Part shown: piece after piece, positions 8,406 to 17,900 of the stretch
Position numbering within the stretch: position 1 is the stretch's first letter
Layout of the letters: each line of letters starts with the position of its first letter
Assembly (NCBI GenBank): GCA_017935745.1
Contig: JAGBGX010000009.1
Span: 248,001 to 312,000, forward strand
Source: Treponema sp.
Lineage (GTDB): Bacteria > Spirochaetota > Spirochaetia > Treponematales > Treponemataceae
Direction of reading: 5' to 3'
Length of the DNA stretch: 64,000 bases
The notes under the pieces: model-generated
Databases searched by the model: none
Told to the model about the DNA's origin: nothing
Seen by the model: the letters and a program-made list of their open reading frames with translations, nothing else
Translations under genes and position numbers: made by a program

Positions 8406-9895
8406 AAGACCTCCCAGTCAAAAGACTGAATTTTTTCTATCAAGCCCTGAGGCGTAAGTGAAAAGCTGTTCCTGAATTCCCTTGAAGCAAAGCTGTGAGC
8501 CAAAGACGCAGTAACCGCCGCATTCATGCCGTCATATCCCTGGGCAAGCAGAGACGCAATCAGACCGGAAAGAACATCTCCTGTTCCGCCTTTCGCAAGC
8601 GAAGCTGTTCCATACGGATTAAAATAGACAGCCGGCCTGTTTTCGCTTTTCTTCCACATTCCGATAACTGTAACGGAACCTTTTAAAAGCAAGACGCAGT
8701 TTCTGTACTGGCTGCAAAATTTCTTTACAAGCTCAATCCGTTTTTCCACGGTTTCTTCAGCTGAATAAGCTCCGAGTCCGCATTGTTCCAGCAAAACTGA
8801 AAATTCTTTCGGATGAGGAGTAAGGACTGTTTCCGCTGAATTCCGGCTTTCCAAAAATCCGCGTATTTCCTTATAGTAAAAAATATCAGCATCAAGAACG
8901 CAGGCCGTTTTTTTTCCTTCGGATAAAAATTTCAGTCCCGATACGGCGGCGCTTCCTGTCCTGCCAAGTCCGCAGCCAAGAACCACTGCATTTGCCTTTT
9001 CGGGAATTTCCATTGAAGCCATGATATGCATCAAAGAAGAGTGATCTGTTCCTGCCAAAGTCACAAGTCCCGTCCCGAAACCGAATGCCGCGCTGGATGC
9101 AAGTTCCGCAGCTCCGCGTTTTTCTCCGCAAACCACCGCAACATGGCCGAAAGAACCTTTATGCACATTCGGATCTGTTCTGAACGGAAGTTTCATTTCT
9201 GATTTTTCAAGCAGGAATGCATCCGCCTGAAACGCAGCCTCAAATCCGCTTCTGCTTATTCCAAGACTGCACACAGCTATTCTTCCGCAAAAATCCTTAG
9301 CCTTATCGCTGAAAAGGCTGAGCTTCAAGGCTCCGGCGCACACTGTCACATCAGCACGGAAAACAGTTCCGCCGTTTCCCAATGCATCAAGTCCGCTCGG
9401 CACATCGCAGGCAGCTTTAAATGCTTCTATATTGTTCGCGCAGCCGATTACCGCAGCCGGCACTTCGTCAAGCGGCAGATGAAATCCGGCTCCATATATG
9501 CAGTCAACAACAGCCGCAATATCAAAGCTTTTTTCTTCAGCAAATGAATCAAGCTCGCAAGGATTCAAAATCAGCACGCCAAGAGATTCGGCACGGCGCC
9601 TTTGAAGCCGGGCTGATTCAGTTTCCGGCTCCCTGACGCAGCAGACGGCAACTGACACATCACGGCTGACAATCCTCCGCGCCAAAGCGTAGCCGTCAGC
9701 TCCGTTGTTTCCCGGGCCTGCAAGAATCAGAACGCACGGCCGGCTTATATACCTGCCGCTTTCATGAAACAGATGGGGCGAAATTTCCCGCTCAAGGGCA
9801 GCGGAAACATTTTCAATCATGGAATCTTCAGTCAGAAAAAAATGCTCGCGGGCATATCTGTCCAGCTTCCGCGAATCTAAAAAAATATTTTGCAT
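8402..9895 (-). CDS. nnr: Bifunctional NAD(P)H-hydrate repair enzyme
   Basis: 497 residues in two domains. The N-terminal epimerase (YjeF-N, about 1-215) has the LILAGPGNNGADGYALAR motif. The C-terminal ADP-dependent dehydratase (about 230-497) has VLTPHPKEFSVLL and the GGTGDVLSGLIASLLAQG motif that ends the ribokinase-like active site. Together they repair hydrated NADH and NADPH. Fusion in this order is the common bacterial form. A TATAAT-type -10 box (9901-9906) ends five bases before the ATG with no ribosome site, suggesting a leaderless mRNA. It heads the cluster with lrgA and lrgB. Confidence 0.94.
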   Translation of the reverse strand: MQNIFLDSRKLDRYAREHFFLTEDSMIENVSAALEREISPHLFHESGRYISRPCVLILAGPGNNGADGYALARRIVSRDVSVAVCCVREPETESARLQRRRAESLGVLILNPCELDSFAEEKSFDIAAVVDCIYGAGFHLPLDEVPAAVIGCANNIEAFKAACDVPSGLDALGNGGTVFRADVTVCAGALKLSLFSDKAKDFCGRIAVCSLGISRSGFEAAFQADAFLLEKSEMKLPFRTDPNVHKGSFGHVAVVCGEKRGAAELASSAAFGFGTGLVTLAGTDHSSLMHIMASMEIPEKANAVVLGCGLGRTGSAAVSGLKFLSEGKKTACVLDADIFYYKEIRGFLESRNSAETVLTPHPKEFSVLLEQCGLGAYSAEETVEKRIELVKKFCSQYRNCVLLLKGSVTVIGMWKKSENRPAVYFNPYGTASLAKGGTGDVLSGLIASLLAQGYDGMNAAVTASLAHSFASREFRNSFSLTPQGLIEKIQSFDWEVL

Positions 9896-9900
9896 ATCTG

Positions 9901-9906
9901 ATTATA
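9901..9906 (-). promoter_or_regulatory. -10 box of nnr (leaderless geometry)
   Basis: TATAAT on the minus strand, five bases before the nnr ATG at 9895. No good -35 is seen. The rest of the 174-base divergent gap to the CorC-like gene is otherwise featureless. Confidence 0.5.
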
Positions 9907-10069
9907 TCATTCATAGCGAACAAAAGGAATATTCCCAAAGCCGGCAAAACCATAAAAGGCAATGACAGACCGCGATTAATTGTGTATACTGTAATTATTC
10001 TGGATAAAACCAGAAACCGCTGAACCGCAGGAAATTCTGCGCCACATTCTGATTTTTTGGAGCTTCCTT

Positions 10070-11341
10070 ATGCCGGACGGGTCTGTGCCCTTGCTAGTCT
10101 CACTTTTTGTCCTGATTTTATTTTCAGCTTTTTTTTCTGCCACAGAAACAGCATACACATGCGTCAGCAGAATCAAGCTGAAATCGCTGGCCGCAAACAA
10201 AAACAAGCGGGCCGCAAAAGTGCTCCGCCTTGCAGAAGAACACTACGACAAGCTCCTGAGCACAATTCTGATTGGAAATAACATTGTAAACCTTTCCGCT
10301 TCTACGGTCTGCGCCCTGCTGTGTGCAAAGCTCCTTGCTGATTTCCGGCTGAATGCTTCCGTCATTTCCACTGCAATCATCACTGTCATCGTCCTTGTCT
10401 TTGGAGAAATCACCCCGAAATTCGTCGCCAAGTCCTGCGCTGAAAAACTGTCTCTGGCAGTGTACCCGGTCATTTCCACGCTGATAATACTGTTTATTCC
10501 GCTGACTTTTTTATTTTCCGGCTGGAAAAAGCTCATCGCCAAAATCTTCCGCCTGAATTCCGAAGAAACAATCACTGAAGAAGAAATCATCACAATGGTC
10601 GAAGAGGCGGAAGAGGACGGAACCCTCAAAAAGGAAGAGACAAAGCTCATCTGCTCGGCAATCGAATTTGACGATCTGGAAGCTGCTGACATTCTTGTTC
10701 CGCGCGTAGCCATTTCCGCCGTAGAAAAAAATGCGGGAATCGACGGCATAAAGAAAGTGTTTGAAGACTCAGGATTTTCCCGGCTCCCGGTTTATGAAAA
10801 CGGAATCGACTCAATTTCCGGCATAATTCATGAAAAGGATTTCTACAGGATTTTTTCAAAAGGAGAAAATTCGATTGAAAGCATCATTCAAAAGCCGTTC
10901 TTTGTAACAGAGCATATAAAAATTTCCAAGCTTCTGCGGCAGATGCAAAAGGAAAAAACGCACATGGCCGTTGTCCTTGATGAATACGGCGGAACTCTGG
11001 GAATTGTCACAATGGAAGATATTCTTGAAGAGCTTGTAGGCGAAATTTACGATGAGCATGATTCACAGATTGACTACATTCAGAATGCCGGGAAAAACAC
11101 ATTTATTATCCATGGCGATACTCCGCTGGGCAAGCTGTTCAAGTTTTTTAACCTTGAAGAAGAGCCGTGCGAGTCCAACACAGTAAGCGGCTGGATTATA
11201 GAAAAGCTCGGCGACTTCCCCGCTGAAAACCAGAAGCTGAGCTATGAAAACCTTGAGATTGAAGTCCTGAGAATCAACGGAAAGACAATTCAGGACGTCC
11301 GCGTCAAAAAGCTTGATGCGCCGGAAAATACCGGCATATAA
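10070..11341 (+). CDS. CorC/HlyC (CNNM)-family membrane protein with CBS domains
   Basis: 423 residues. An N-terminal membrane domain (DUF21/CNNM, about 1-180, with SAFFSATETAYTCVSRIKL) is followed by a CBS pair (about 200-330, including VPRVAISAVEKNAGIDGI and MAVVLDEYGGTLGIVTMEDI) and a C-terminal CorC_HlyC domain (about 345-415). The family is linked to Mg2+ or Co2+ efflux; the old name hemolysin is misleading. The ATG has GGAG about eight bases upstream. It is monocistronic, ending before tRNA-Ala. Confidence 0.92.
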   Translation: MPDGSVPLLVSLFVLILFSAFFSATETAYTCVSRIKLKSLAANKNKRAAKVLRLAEEHYDKLLSTILIGNNIVNLSASTVCALLCAKLLADFRLNASVISTAIITVIVLVFGEITPKFVAKSCAEKLSLAVYPVISTLIILFIPLTFLFSGWKKLIAKIFRLNSEETITEEEIITMVEEAEEDGTLKKEETKLICSAIEFDDLEAADILVPRVAISAVEKNAGIDGIKKVFEDSGFSRLPVYENGIDSISGIIHEKDFYRIFSKGENSIESIIQKPFFVTEHIKISKLLRQMQKEKTHMAVVLDEYGGTLGIVTMEDILEELVGEIYDEHDSQIDYIQNAGKNTFIIHGDTPLGKLFKFFNLEEEPCESNTVSGWIIEKLGDFPAENQKLSYENLEIEVLRINGKTIQDVRVKKLDAPENTGI

Positions 11342-11402
11342 AGCAGCTGGCAGCCTCACGGAAAACCGGCAGAAAAACATCCCTTAAATTATCATTTTCC
11401 TC

Positions 11403-11432
11403 TTGAAAAAAGATGCTGTCTTGCAGTATAAT
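11403..11432 (+). promoter_or_regulatory. Promoter of tRNA-Ala
   Basis: TTGAAA (11403-11408), an 18-base spacer, TATAAT (11427-11432), about 26 bases before the tRNA. Between 11342 and 11402 I see nothing else beyond a weak CGG/CCG hairpin. Confidence 0.7.
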
Positions 11433-11458
11433 AGCTGATAGAAAGTAAAAATTTTTCT

Positions 11459-11531
11459 GGGGTATTAGCTCATCTGGTAGAGCGATTGGTTCGCAATCAA
11501 TAGGTGGTCGGTTCGAGTCCGATATACTCCA
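11459..11531 (+). tRNA. tRNA-Ala, anticodon CGC
   Basis: 73 bases that fold as a cloverleaf. The acceptor GGGGTAT pairs with ATACTCC and includes the G3-U70 wobble that identifies alanine tRNAs. The anticodon loop TTCGCAA gives CGC (reads GCG). The T loop is TTCGAGT. CCA is not encoded, so it must be added after transcription. Confidence 0.93.
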
Positions 11532-11537
11532 AATTTT

Positions 11538-11568
11538 GCCTGCAGCCTGTTCCGGTTGCTTTTTTTTT
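11538..11568 (+). terminator. Terminator after tRNA-Ala
   Basis: GCAGCC (11542-11547) pairs with GGTTGC (11554-11559), loop of six, followed by nine T. Confidence 0.75.
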
Positions 11569-11595
11569 GCAAAAGTATGGAGAGGAGAGTAAAAT

Positions 11596-11630
11596 AAAAA
11601 CGCTGCACGGATAGCGCGCCGTTTTTTGAG
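11596..11630 (+). terminator. Hairpin AAAAACG/CGTTTTTT in the leader of the TIGR03546 gene
   Basis: AAAAACG at about 11596 pairs with CGTTTTT at about 11623, with GC-rich interior pairing. It may be a second, bidirectional terminator. Downstream, GGCTTTTTAATGGGAG resembles the end of the leaders before carB and the Lrp gene. Confidence 0.5.
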
Positions 11631-11686
11631 TAAGGAAATTCGCTTCCGGCTTTCCTCCTCGGCTTTTTAATGGGAGTGGGAGAAGA

Positions 11687-12202
11687 ATGTTAAAACAAAT
11701 TGCGCGCTTCTTTAAAGCATTGAATGCAAATTCAAAACCATCAGAAATTGCACATGCTCTGTGCCTCGGCCTCATGCTCGGTCTCATGCCGAAGACAAAT
11801 GCGCTCTGGTACCTGATTTTCATATTCTTTACTTTTGTCAGAATAAACAAAGCCTTTTACTTTATATCCCTGCTTGTCATTTCCCAGTTTGCCTGGCTTT
11901 TGGACGATGTATTCAATGCCGTCGGGCTTTCCATCCTGTATTATCCTCAGTTTGAAAAAACATTCGCCTTTTTAATCGACATTCCGTTTGTCGGCTTCAC
12001 ACGGTTCAATAATTCCATTGTCATGGGCTCGCTTGCGTGTTCCCTGATAGCTTATATTCCATGCTATGCCCTTGCAATCCTGCTGATAAAGCTGTGGCGG
12101 ACTGTGGCAGCACCGTTTATTGTCCGCTCCCCGGTTGTAAAAATTGTCACAAAGCTGCCTTTTGTTGAAAAAATTCTTAACTGCACACAGGAGAACCTCT
12201 GA
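11687..12202 (+). CDS. TIGR03546-family membrane protein
   Basis: 171 residues with about four hydrophobic segments, no signal peptide, probably an inner-membrane protein. It resembles the family TIGR03546, known as one half of a two-gene pair with TIGR03545 in scattered bacteria with outer membranes; function unknown. The N-terminus SKPSEIAHALCLGLMLGLMP also resembles DUF2062-like proteins. A GGGAG ribosome site lies close to the ATG. The stop overlaps the next start by one base (TGATG), so the pair is co-translated. Confidence 0.8.
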   Translation: MLKQIARFFKALNANSKPSEIAHALCLGLMLGLMPKTNALWYLIFIFFTFVRINKAFYFISLLVISQFAWLLDDVFNAVGLSILYYPQFEKTFAFLIDIPFVGFTRFNNSIVMGSLACSLIAYIPCYALAILLIKLWRTVAAPFIVRSPVVKIVTKLPFVEKILNCTQENL

Positions 12203-14694
12203 TGAAAAAAAAGGAAATTCTTGCAAAAAAACTGCCCGGTCTCCTGAAAAAAAGCTACTCCCAAAAAGCACTTGAAAAAAAGATTTACAAGAAAATCAGC
12301 GAGCCATCCGACCAGAAGCTTCTTGAGTCACTGTTTGAGTTTCACCCGGAAAAAAAAGAAACGTTTTCTATTCCCCGCGACAAAGTGCTTTCCCATGAAG
12401 ACTTCAAGCGGCTCAAGCTCATTTCCAAGAACATAAAAAAGTACAAGGTGATTCTTGCAAAAAAACTGCCCGGGCTTCTGAAAAAAAGCTATTCCAAGAA
12501 AGCGCTTGAAAAAAAAATTTACAGGAAAATCTACATTCCGTCCGACCAGAAGCTTCTTGAGTCACTGTTTGAATTTCACCCGGAGAAAAAAGGAAAGTAT
12601 CTCATTCCCCGCAGCAAGGCGCTTTCTAAAAAGGACTTCAAGCGGCTCAAGCTCATCTCCAAGGACATAAAAAGGCAGAAAGCAACGTTCAAGCTGATTC
12701 CGTTCGCCGCGGTTGTTGCCATTATCTTTGCCGCAGTAACCGTTGTCGTTGCCTTTAAAAATATCATCGTGAAAAAAGGCATCATTTCAGCAATGCAAGG
12801 CGCTTTCGGCGCAAAAACAGAAATTTCATCTGTAAATGTTGAAATTCTTGGAGCAAACATAACAATAAACAATCTCCGCCAGGCAAACAAAAAGTCGCCG
12901 ATGAAAAATCTGTTTCAGACTGACAAAATAGAAATCAACTTCAATCTTACCGAAGCCCTGCGCGGAAAATTTGATGCCCAGAATATTGAAGTAAGCGGGC
13001 TTGAAGTCAATACGGACAGAACAGTTTCCGGCGAGCTTCCCCAGAAGAAAAAAAAGCAGAAGCCGGCGGAAAAAAAGGAAGACAGCGCACTGGCTCTTGC
13101 CGTTGCTGAAAAAAAGCAGGCTGCACTGAACGCGGCAAAAAATTCAATAAATGATATGTTTGCGGATTACAATCCCCAGACAATACTGAACGAGCTTCAG
13201 GACAATTTGCAGTCTCCCGCTGTTGCAAAGCATGTTCAGGAAGAAGCTGAAGCTCTTGTTCTGAAATGGAAGGACAAGCCGGACGAAATCGAGCTTATGG
13301 TAAAAACGTCCCGGGACTGCGTTGAAAAAGTGCTGGACACAGACTGGGGAAACATTCAGGAGCCTGCCGTAATAAAAGAAGCAATCGAAAATGTGACAAG
13401 CGCAATCGAGCAGACAAAATCGGTTTCAAAGAACGTTCAGCAGCTTGCAAATGAAGTAAAGTCAGACTCAAAAAAAATCGGAAAGCTTTCTGCTGAAGTC
13501 AAGGAAGCCATCACTTCTGACAATGAGCTTGTCAGCAAACAGTTTGCAAAAATCACTTCCTTCCGGATTCCAAGCGGGAGCAAAGTGCTTGCAAACATGC
13601 TGGACAGCGTTTTTTACGCCCTGATTGGCGAATACTATCCGTATGCAAAGCAGGCAGCAAGCTATGCTATGCAGGCAAAAGCTTCTTCACAAAGCGCAGA
13701 AAAAAAGCCCAAAAAAGAAAAAGTGAAAAAACAGACGCATGCGCGGCTTGCAGGAACAACAGTTTACTGGAAAAAGGACCGGGTTCCGAGATTCCTCATT
13801 GAAAGAATACATTTCAGCGGCTTGAACCTTGCAATAGACGGCACTGAAATAAGCAGCGACATGGACAAGCGCGGACAGCCGGCGCGGTTTTCCGGCTCTT
13901 ACTCCGCAAAAACTCAGACGCACAAGGCAAATCTTCTTGTTGACACGCGGACTGTAACAGAGAATGAACTGGTGGAAGCCGCCTATTCAGGAGACAACTA
14001 TCCATTCAAATTCTCAAGTCCGTATCTTTCAATGAAATCCAGCACGCTTCTGACAGCGACAGGCACAATAAGCAATGAAGGATGCGTAACACTCGGCCTC
14101 AAATTCGACATCGGCTCCCTTCAGCTTTCATCAGACAAATTTGAGCCTGTATTCGCATACAACTTGTATTCCAGCGCGCTGTCTTATATCGATTCCCTGA
14201 AAATGGATACGGCCATCACAATCAACGGGGACGACAAATTCTCGCTTTCTATAGATTCTGATCTGGATAAAAAATTTCTTGCCGCGCTGAAGAAAGTAGC
14301 TGACGCGGAAATTAAAAATCTGATAGCCGAAGCAAAGAAAGAAATTTCCCGGCTTTTAAATGAAAAGACAAACGGCGCCTTCGATCAAATTTCTCAGTTT
14401 ATAAACATTGAAGACGGAATAAACCGGCAGAGCATCGACATGGAAAAACTGAATGCCCGCCTCGAAGAAAAAAAGGCAGAGCTTCAAAGGCAGCTCAGGG
14501 AAAAAACAGAGGAAGCCGCAAGAAAAGCAATAAAGGAAGCAGAAGAAGCGGCGCAAAAAGCAGTTCAAGAAGCAAAGCAAAAGGCGGAAGAAAAAATACA
14601 GGAAGAGCTGAAGAACAAAGGAATCGAAATTCCGTCCGATGCAATAAAAGAGCAGGGGAAGGACGCCCTGAAAAATATGTTCAAAAAAAAGTAG
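12202..14694 (+). CDS. TIGR03545-family protein, inner-membrane anchored, with duplicated N-terminus
   Basis: 830 residues. Residues 6-83 and 84-161 are near-identical 78-residue repeats, each with ILAKKLPGLLKKSYS at the start and SDQKLLESLFEFHPEKK in the middle. A transmembrane segment follows at about 165-190, then a large region with AsmA-like beta-rich stretches (EVLGANITINNLR-type) mixed with helices, and a Lys/Glu/Ala-rich coiled coil at about 755-820. The gene belongs to the two-gene TIGR03546/TIGR03545 unit; the role is unknown. I infer the repeats are cytoplasmic and the rest lies beyond the membrane. A Shine-Dalgarno AGGAG lies within the previous gene. Confidence 0.8.
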   Translation: MKKKEILAKKLPGLLKKSYSQKALEKKIYKKISEPSDQKLLESLFEFHPEKKETFSIPRDKVLSHEDFKRLKLISKNIKKYKVILAKKLPGLLKKSYSKKALEKKIYRKIYIPSDQKLLESLFEFHPEKKGKYLIPRSKALSKKDFKRLKLISKDIKRQKATFKLIPFAAVVAIIFAAVTVVVAFKNIIVKKGIISAMQGAFGAKTEISSVNVEILGANITINNLRQANKKSPMKNLFQTDKIEINFNLTEALRGKFDAQNIEVSGLEVNTDRTVSGELPQKKKKQKPAEKKEDSALALAVAEKKQAALNAAKNSINDMFADYNPQTILNELQDNLQSPAVAKHVQEEAEALVLKWKDKPDEIELMVKTSRDCVEKVLDTDWGNIQEPAVIKEAIENVTSAIEQTKSVSKNVQQLANEVKSDSKKIGKLSAEVKEAITSDNELVSKQFAKITSFRIPSGSKVLANMLDSVFYALIGEYYPYAKQAASYAMQAKASSQSAEKKPKKEKVKKQTHARLAGTTVYWKKDRVPRFLIERIHFSGLNLAIDGTEISSDMDKRGQPARFSGSYSAKTQTHKANLLVDTRTVTENELVEAAYSGDNYPFKFSSPYLSMKSSTLLTATGTISNEGCVTLGLKFDIGSLQLSSDKFEPVFAYNLYSSALSYIDSLKMDTAITINGDDKFSLSIDSDLDKKFLAALKKVADAEIKNLIAEAKKEISRLLNEKTNGAFDQISQFINIEDGINRQSIDMEKLNARLEEKKAELQRQLREKTEEAARKAIKEAEEAAQKAVQEAKQKAEEKIQEELKNKGIEIPSDAIKEQGKDALKNMFKKK
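12217..12684 (+). repeat. Tandem 234-base duplication inside the TIGR03545 gene
   Basis: Copy 1 spans 12217-12450 and copy 2 12451-12684, head to tail, in frame. Both begin ATTCTTGCAAAAAAACTGCC. Substitutions are scattered, so the duplication is not brand new. Confidence 0.9.
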
Positions 14695-14751
14695 CGCACG
14701 CACCGCCGTCTTTGCGCACCGCAAAACCAGTCAAAAAATACAAACGGCAGC

Positions 14752-14799
14752 AAAAAGCCGCCCTTCGGGAAGTCTTGAACTTCAGGGCGGCTTTTTATT
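14752..14799 (+). terminator. Terminator of the TIGR03546-TIGR03545 operon
   Basis: AAAAAGCCGCCCT (14752-14764) pairs perfectly with AGGGCGGCTTTTT (14784-14796). A-run before and T-run after the stem allow action on both strands. Confidence 0.9.
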
Positions 14800-14829
14800 T
14801 CGTCATGATGCATTTTTTGCTTTTCGCTT

Positions 14830-14911
14830 TATTCGGGTGGAGGGTTTACTACCCCGGCCCTTGGGCCGTATGAAGGGGATGAAACCCGACTGCAATACCT
14901 CGTTCGTTTTG
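14830..14911 (+). repeat. GC-rich hairpin repeat, copy A
   Basis: Nested pairing: GGGTTT (14842-14847) with AAACCC (14882-14887), CCCC (14852-14855) with GGGG (14875-14878), GGCCC (14856-14860) with GGGCC (14863-14867). It shares TTATTCGGGTGGAGGGTTT and TACCCCG with copies at 27008-27105 and 47538-47620. It abuts the stop codon of the carB-dapF gene. Confidence 0.6.
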
Positions 14912-17900
14912 TTACACTTCAACTTCCCCTTCGTAGCAAGTCCGTGTGTTTCCTGTAAGGAATATGCTTTTTCCCGTAAACTTGACAATAAGCTCGCCGC
15001 CGCGCATTTTGACAGTAATGTCCGTGCCGACAGAAGAAAAACCGTTCAGAATGGAAGCAACCGCAGCTGCACAGGCTCCTGTTCCGCAAGCCAAAGTCTC
15101 TCCGTTTCCGCGCTCCCATGTGCGGATTTTCAGCTCATTCGGCCCCAGAACGCGCACAAATTCTGTATTCGTTTTATTAAGGAAAACAGTGTTGTTTTCA
15201 AAAACCGGCCCAATCTGCGAAACAGGCTCCTTGTCCACGAATTTGCTGAATACAACGCAGTGAGGATTTCCAATGCCTACACACGTCACTTTGTACACTG
15301 CATCATTGATTTTCAAAGGAACATTTATGACGGCCTTCCTTGGCAGTCCGCTTCCATTTTCAATCACGCTCTGCTGAACATCTACAGAAACAAGTGTCGT
15401 GCCGATTTTTTCACTTTCAAATTCAGGCATTCCCATGTCAACCGTCACAGAAGAAACCATTCCATCCTGCTTGTACAGGACAAGTGTTTTTATGCCGCTC
15501 CCGGTTTCTATGGTGATAGTTTCCGTGGCATCTGTTTTCTTTCCGTGCTTTTCCTGAATCTCCCTGATGTTATTGTCATACAGGTATTTTCCGACACAGC
15601 GGATGGCATTTCCCGCCATGCGCCCTTCAGTTCCGTCAAGATTAAAGAACCGCATTTTTGCATCGGCTTTTTCAGACGGTTCAATAAGGACAAGCGAATC
15701 CGCACCAATTCCGCCGTTGCGTCTGTCGCACAGCCGGACTGCAAGCCCCGCCGGATTCTTGACTTCCTGCTCCATGGCGTTTATCACAATAAAGTCGTTG
15801 CCCGTTGAGTCCATCTTTGTGAATTTTATTCTCTGCTTTTTTGTCCGCAGCTGATTTATATCAACAAGCTCCACATTTTCCGCAGAATACTTTGACTTGA
15901 GGCAGTTTGCAATCGCATGCGCCGTGTCAATCGCCGTAAGACAGGGAATGTCACGCTCCACAGCATGGCGCCGCATTTTCACAGAGTCTGCCCTCGGATC
16001 GCGTCCCTTTGCCGATGTAGAAATCACATAGTCAATCTTGCCGGAATCAAGCAGCGTCAAAAGATTGTCATCCGGGTTTTCATGGATTTTATTTACAGTC
16101 TCAACTTCCATACCAAAATCCTGAAGCGTCTTTGCATTTCCTTCCGTTGCATACAGCCTGAATCCCATGTCATAGAATTTTTTTGCAAGGTCAGGAAGCT
16201 CATAGCGGTCAGTTTTTCTCACGCTGAAGAGAACTCCGCCGCTGCGCTTCATGTTGTAGCCCGCGCCAATCAGCCCCTTGAAAATCGCTTCTTCCCGCGT
16301 GGAGGCAATTCCAAGAACTTCCCCCGTAGATTTCATTTCCGGCCCAAGGTGCGTATCCACATCCATGAGCTTTTCAAAGCTGAACACTGGAACTTTCACC
16401 GCAAAGTACGGAGGCAGCCGGTACAGCCCGGTTCCAAATCCCATGTCCTTGATTTTCTCGCCGAGCATTGCCCGCACCGCAAGGTCAACCATCGGAACAT
16501 TTGTCACTTTTGAAATATATGGAACAGTGCGGCTCGAGCGCGGATTCACTTCAATTATATAAAGGTCATTGTTATAGATGAGATACTGAATGTTCACCAG
16601 GCCTTTTGTTCCAAGGGCAAGCGCAAGCTCACGGCTCTGGCTTATAATCTTTTCACGCAGAATATCATTTAAATTCCACGAAGGATATACCGCAATCGAA
16701 TCCCCGGAATGAATTCCCGTGCGCTCAATATGCTCCATAATTCCCGGAATCAGAATGTCCTTTCCATCGCAGATTGCATCAACCTCCAGCTCTGTTCCCA
16801 TCATGTACTGGTCAATCAGAACAGGATTTTCGATTTCCTGCGCAAGAATGATTCTCATGTATTCCGTTACATCATCATCATTAAAGGCAATTATCATGTT
16901 CTGTCCGCCGAGCACATACGACGGCCGCAACAGAACCGGGTACCCGAGCGTCCGGGCAGCATCAAGCGCTTCTTTCTCTGTAAAGACAGTAAGACCTTTC
17001 GGCCTGTTTATGCCGAGTTTTTCGCACAGCTCCTCAAAACGCTCCCGGTCTTCCGCAAGATCAATTGAATCAGCTGAAGTGCCGAGAATTCTGATTCCCT
17101 GGCTGTCAAGAAATTTCGTGAGCTTGATGGCAGTCTGTCCGCCGAATGCGACAACTACTCCAATCGGCTTTTCCGTATTGATTACGCCCATGACATCTTC
17201 CGGCGTAAGCGGCTCAAAATACAGCCGGTCTGATGTGTCAAAGTCAGTCGAAACAGTTTCCGGGTTATTATTGATTGTAACAACATCGTAGCCGAGCCGC
17301 TTTAAAGCCCAGACGCACTGAACCGAAGCATAGTCAAATTCAATTCCCTGTCCGATTCTGATCGGCCCGGAGCCAAGAACAATGACAGTTCCCTTTGACT
17401 TTGCACGGCCGCTCAGCTTTTCCAGACGGCTTTTCCGTTCGGCAAGAAATCCGGCAGCTTCGTTTTCCGCATCATATGTTCCGTAAAAATACGGAGTCTC
17501 GGCATTGAATTCTCCGGCGCATGTATCAACCATTTTGTATGACGGCGGAATATGTGCAAGCTGCCCCTTTTTTACAAGCCGGGCGGCATCTTTTGCTTCC
17601 GAAAGAATTCCTGAAGCGCCAGTGATTTTCTGTCCTGTCAGCCTCTGAATAACTTTGTCAGGATAGCCAAGCTCCTTTGCCTTCTGATACAGTTCAAGCG
17701 TAAGGCTTTTTCCGCCGGAACGAACCTGCAAAAATTCCCGTTCCATGAGAGCCAGATTTTCAAGCTTTGCAAGAAACCACAAGTCTATCTTTGTTATTTT
17801 CTGTATCTGGACGATTGAAAGTATGCCGCGCTTTATCGCCTGAAAAACAGCAAAAATCCGCTGGTCAGTGCATTCGCCCACACGCCGCACAATGTCATCA

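Noticed and set aside
8041-8421. N-terminal extension of the lrgB frame
   Set aside because: It overlaps lrgA in another frame; the ATG at 8040 has a ribosome site and gives the family N-terminus.
14695-14751. Possible small gene after the TIGR03545 gene
   Set aside because: No start with ribosome site; the segment is a spacer to the terminator.
14837-15808. Long plus-strand open frame of 323 codons opposite the DapF part
   Set aside because: It is the antisense shadow of a strongly conserved coding sequence, has no ribosome site and begins in a repeat.
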